From Candidatus Methanomethylophilaceae archaeon (GTDB lineage Archaea > Thermoplasmatota > Thermoplasmata > Methanomassiliicoccales > Methanomethylophilaceae), in assembly GCA_007116915.1 (NCBI GenBank), contig SKHQ01000083.1, positions 1 to 5,800 of the forward strand: a stretch of DNA of 5,800 nt. The letters run 5' to 3'. Position 1 is the stretch's first letter. Each line of letters begins with the position of its first letter. Below, piece by piece: positions 5,624-5,800 of this stretch. Position numbers and translations under genes: made by a program. The notes under the pieces are model-generated. The model searched no databases and was not told where the DNA came from. It was given only the letters and a program-made list of their open reading frames with translations.

Positions 5624-5800
5624 TCAGTTGCGGGAGAAGGTCTTGTAGATCTCGCCGTCCGCGTCCCTTATGACCGCCTTCAGAGGCATCTGACCAGGCA
5701 GACTGTGCGTGGCACAGGAGTTGCAGGGGTCGTAGGCTCTGAAAGCCATCTCCACCATGTTCAACAGACCAGGGGACACCATTCCGTCCTTGATCAGGGC
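5624..5800 (-). CDS. mvhA: [NiFe]-hydrogenase large subunit, C-terminal end (probably F420-non-reducing MvhA/VhuA), partial
   Basis: Translating the minus strand gives the last 58 residues, ending at TGA (5624-5626); the rest lies past the right edge. The motif AYDPCNSCATH holds the second pair of cysteines that bind the Ni-Fe centre, and the DPCxxCxxH ending is the hallmark of [NiFe]-hydrogenase large subunits. Beyond the His, 26 residues (SLPGQMPL to FSRN) form the C-terminal propeptide that a maturation protease removes after nickel insertion. The CATH form and the residues around it fit the Mvh/Vhu type, which in methanogens passes H2 electrons through MvhD to heterodisulfide reductase. 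Frh- or Vho-type subunits cannot be fully excluded from this fragment. Confidence 0.85.
   Translation of the reverse strand, partial: ALIKDGMVSPGLLNMVEMAFRAYDPCNSCATHSLPGQMPLKAVIRDADGEIYKTFSRN

Overview
The window comes from an archaeon, most likely a methanogen. The archaeal 5' end of a 16S rRNA gene, ribosomal protein eS8, SRP19, DUF211, an archaeal-type presenilin homologue and BRE/TATA promoters fix the domain. The C-terminus of a [NiFe]-hydrogenase large subunit of the Mvh/Vhu (F420-non-reducing) type at the right edge points to a hydrogenotrophic or methyl-reducing methanogen. All eight visible protein stop codons are TGA. The 16S start and several promoters placed for leaderless starts would fit a Thermoplasmatota methanogen such as Methanomassiliicoccales, but that placement is an inference.

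Layout. Positions 1-87 hold the 5' end of 16S rRNA on the minus strand. Positions 88-420 are its leader, with two hairpins and two tandem BRE/TATA promoters that also read on the minus strand. Positions 430-549 contain a promoter for a plus-strand tRNA-Ser(GCU) with a long variable arm (550-636). Plus-strand genes follow: a presenilin/signal-peptide-peptidase-like (A22) intramembrane aspartyl protease (669-1520), an Icc-like metallophosphoesterase (1568-2209), ribosomal protein eS8 (2332-2712) and SRP19 (2747-3037). A DUF211 gene lies on the minus strand (3025-3315), overlapping the 3' end of srp19 by 13 bases. Diverging from it is a plus-strand pair joined by an ATGA overlap: a bifunctional NAD(P)HX epimerase/dehydratase (3410-4852) and a second, SbcD/Mre11-related metallophosphoesterase (4849-5604). 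The minus-strand hydrogenase gene ends at 5624, converging on that pair.

Functionally this is mostly core housekeeping. There is translation (16S, tRNA-Ser, eS8), membrane targeting and membrane proteolysis (SRP19, A22 protease), cofactor repair (Nnr), phosphoester hydrolysis and energy metabolism (hydrogenase). I see no mobile element, CRISPR array, phage gene or defence system. I find no convincing undescribed system. The most interesting points are the structured rRNA leader with tandem promoters, the exclusive use of TGA stops, the A22 protease with GLP at the usual PAL position, and the conserved but unexplained DUF211 gene.
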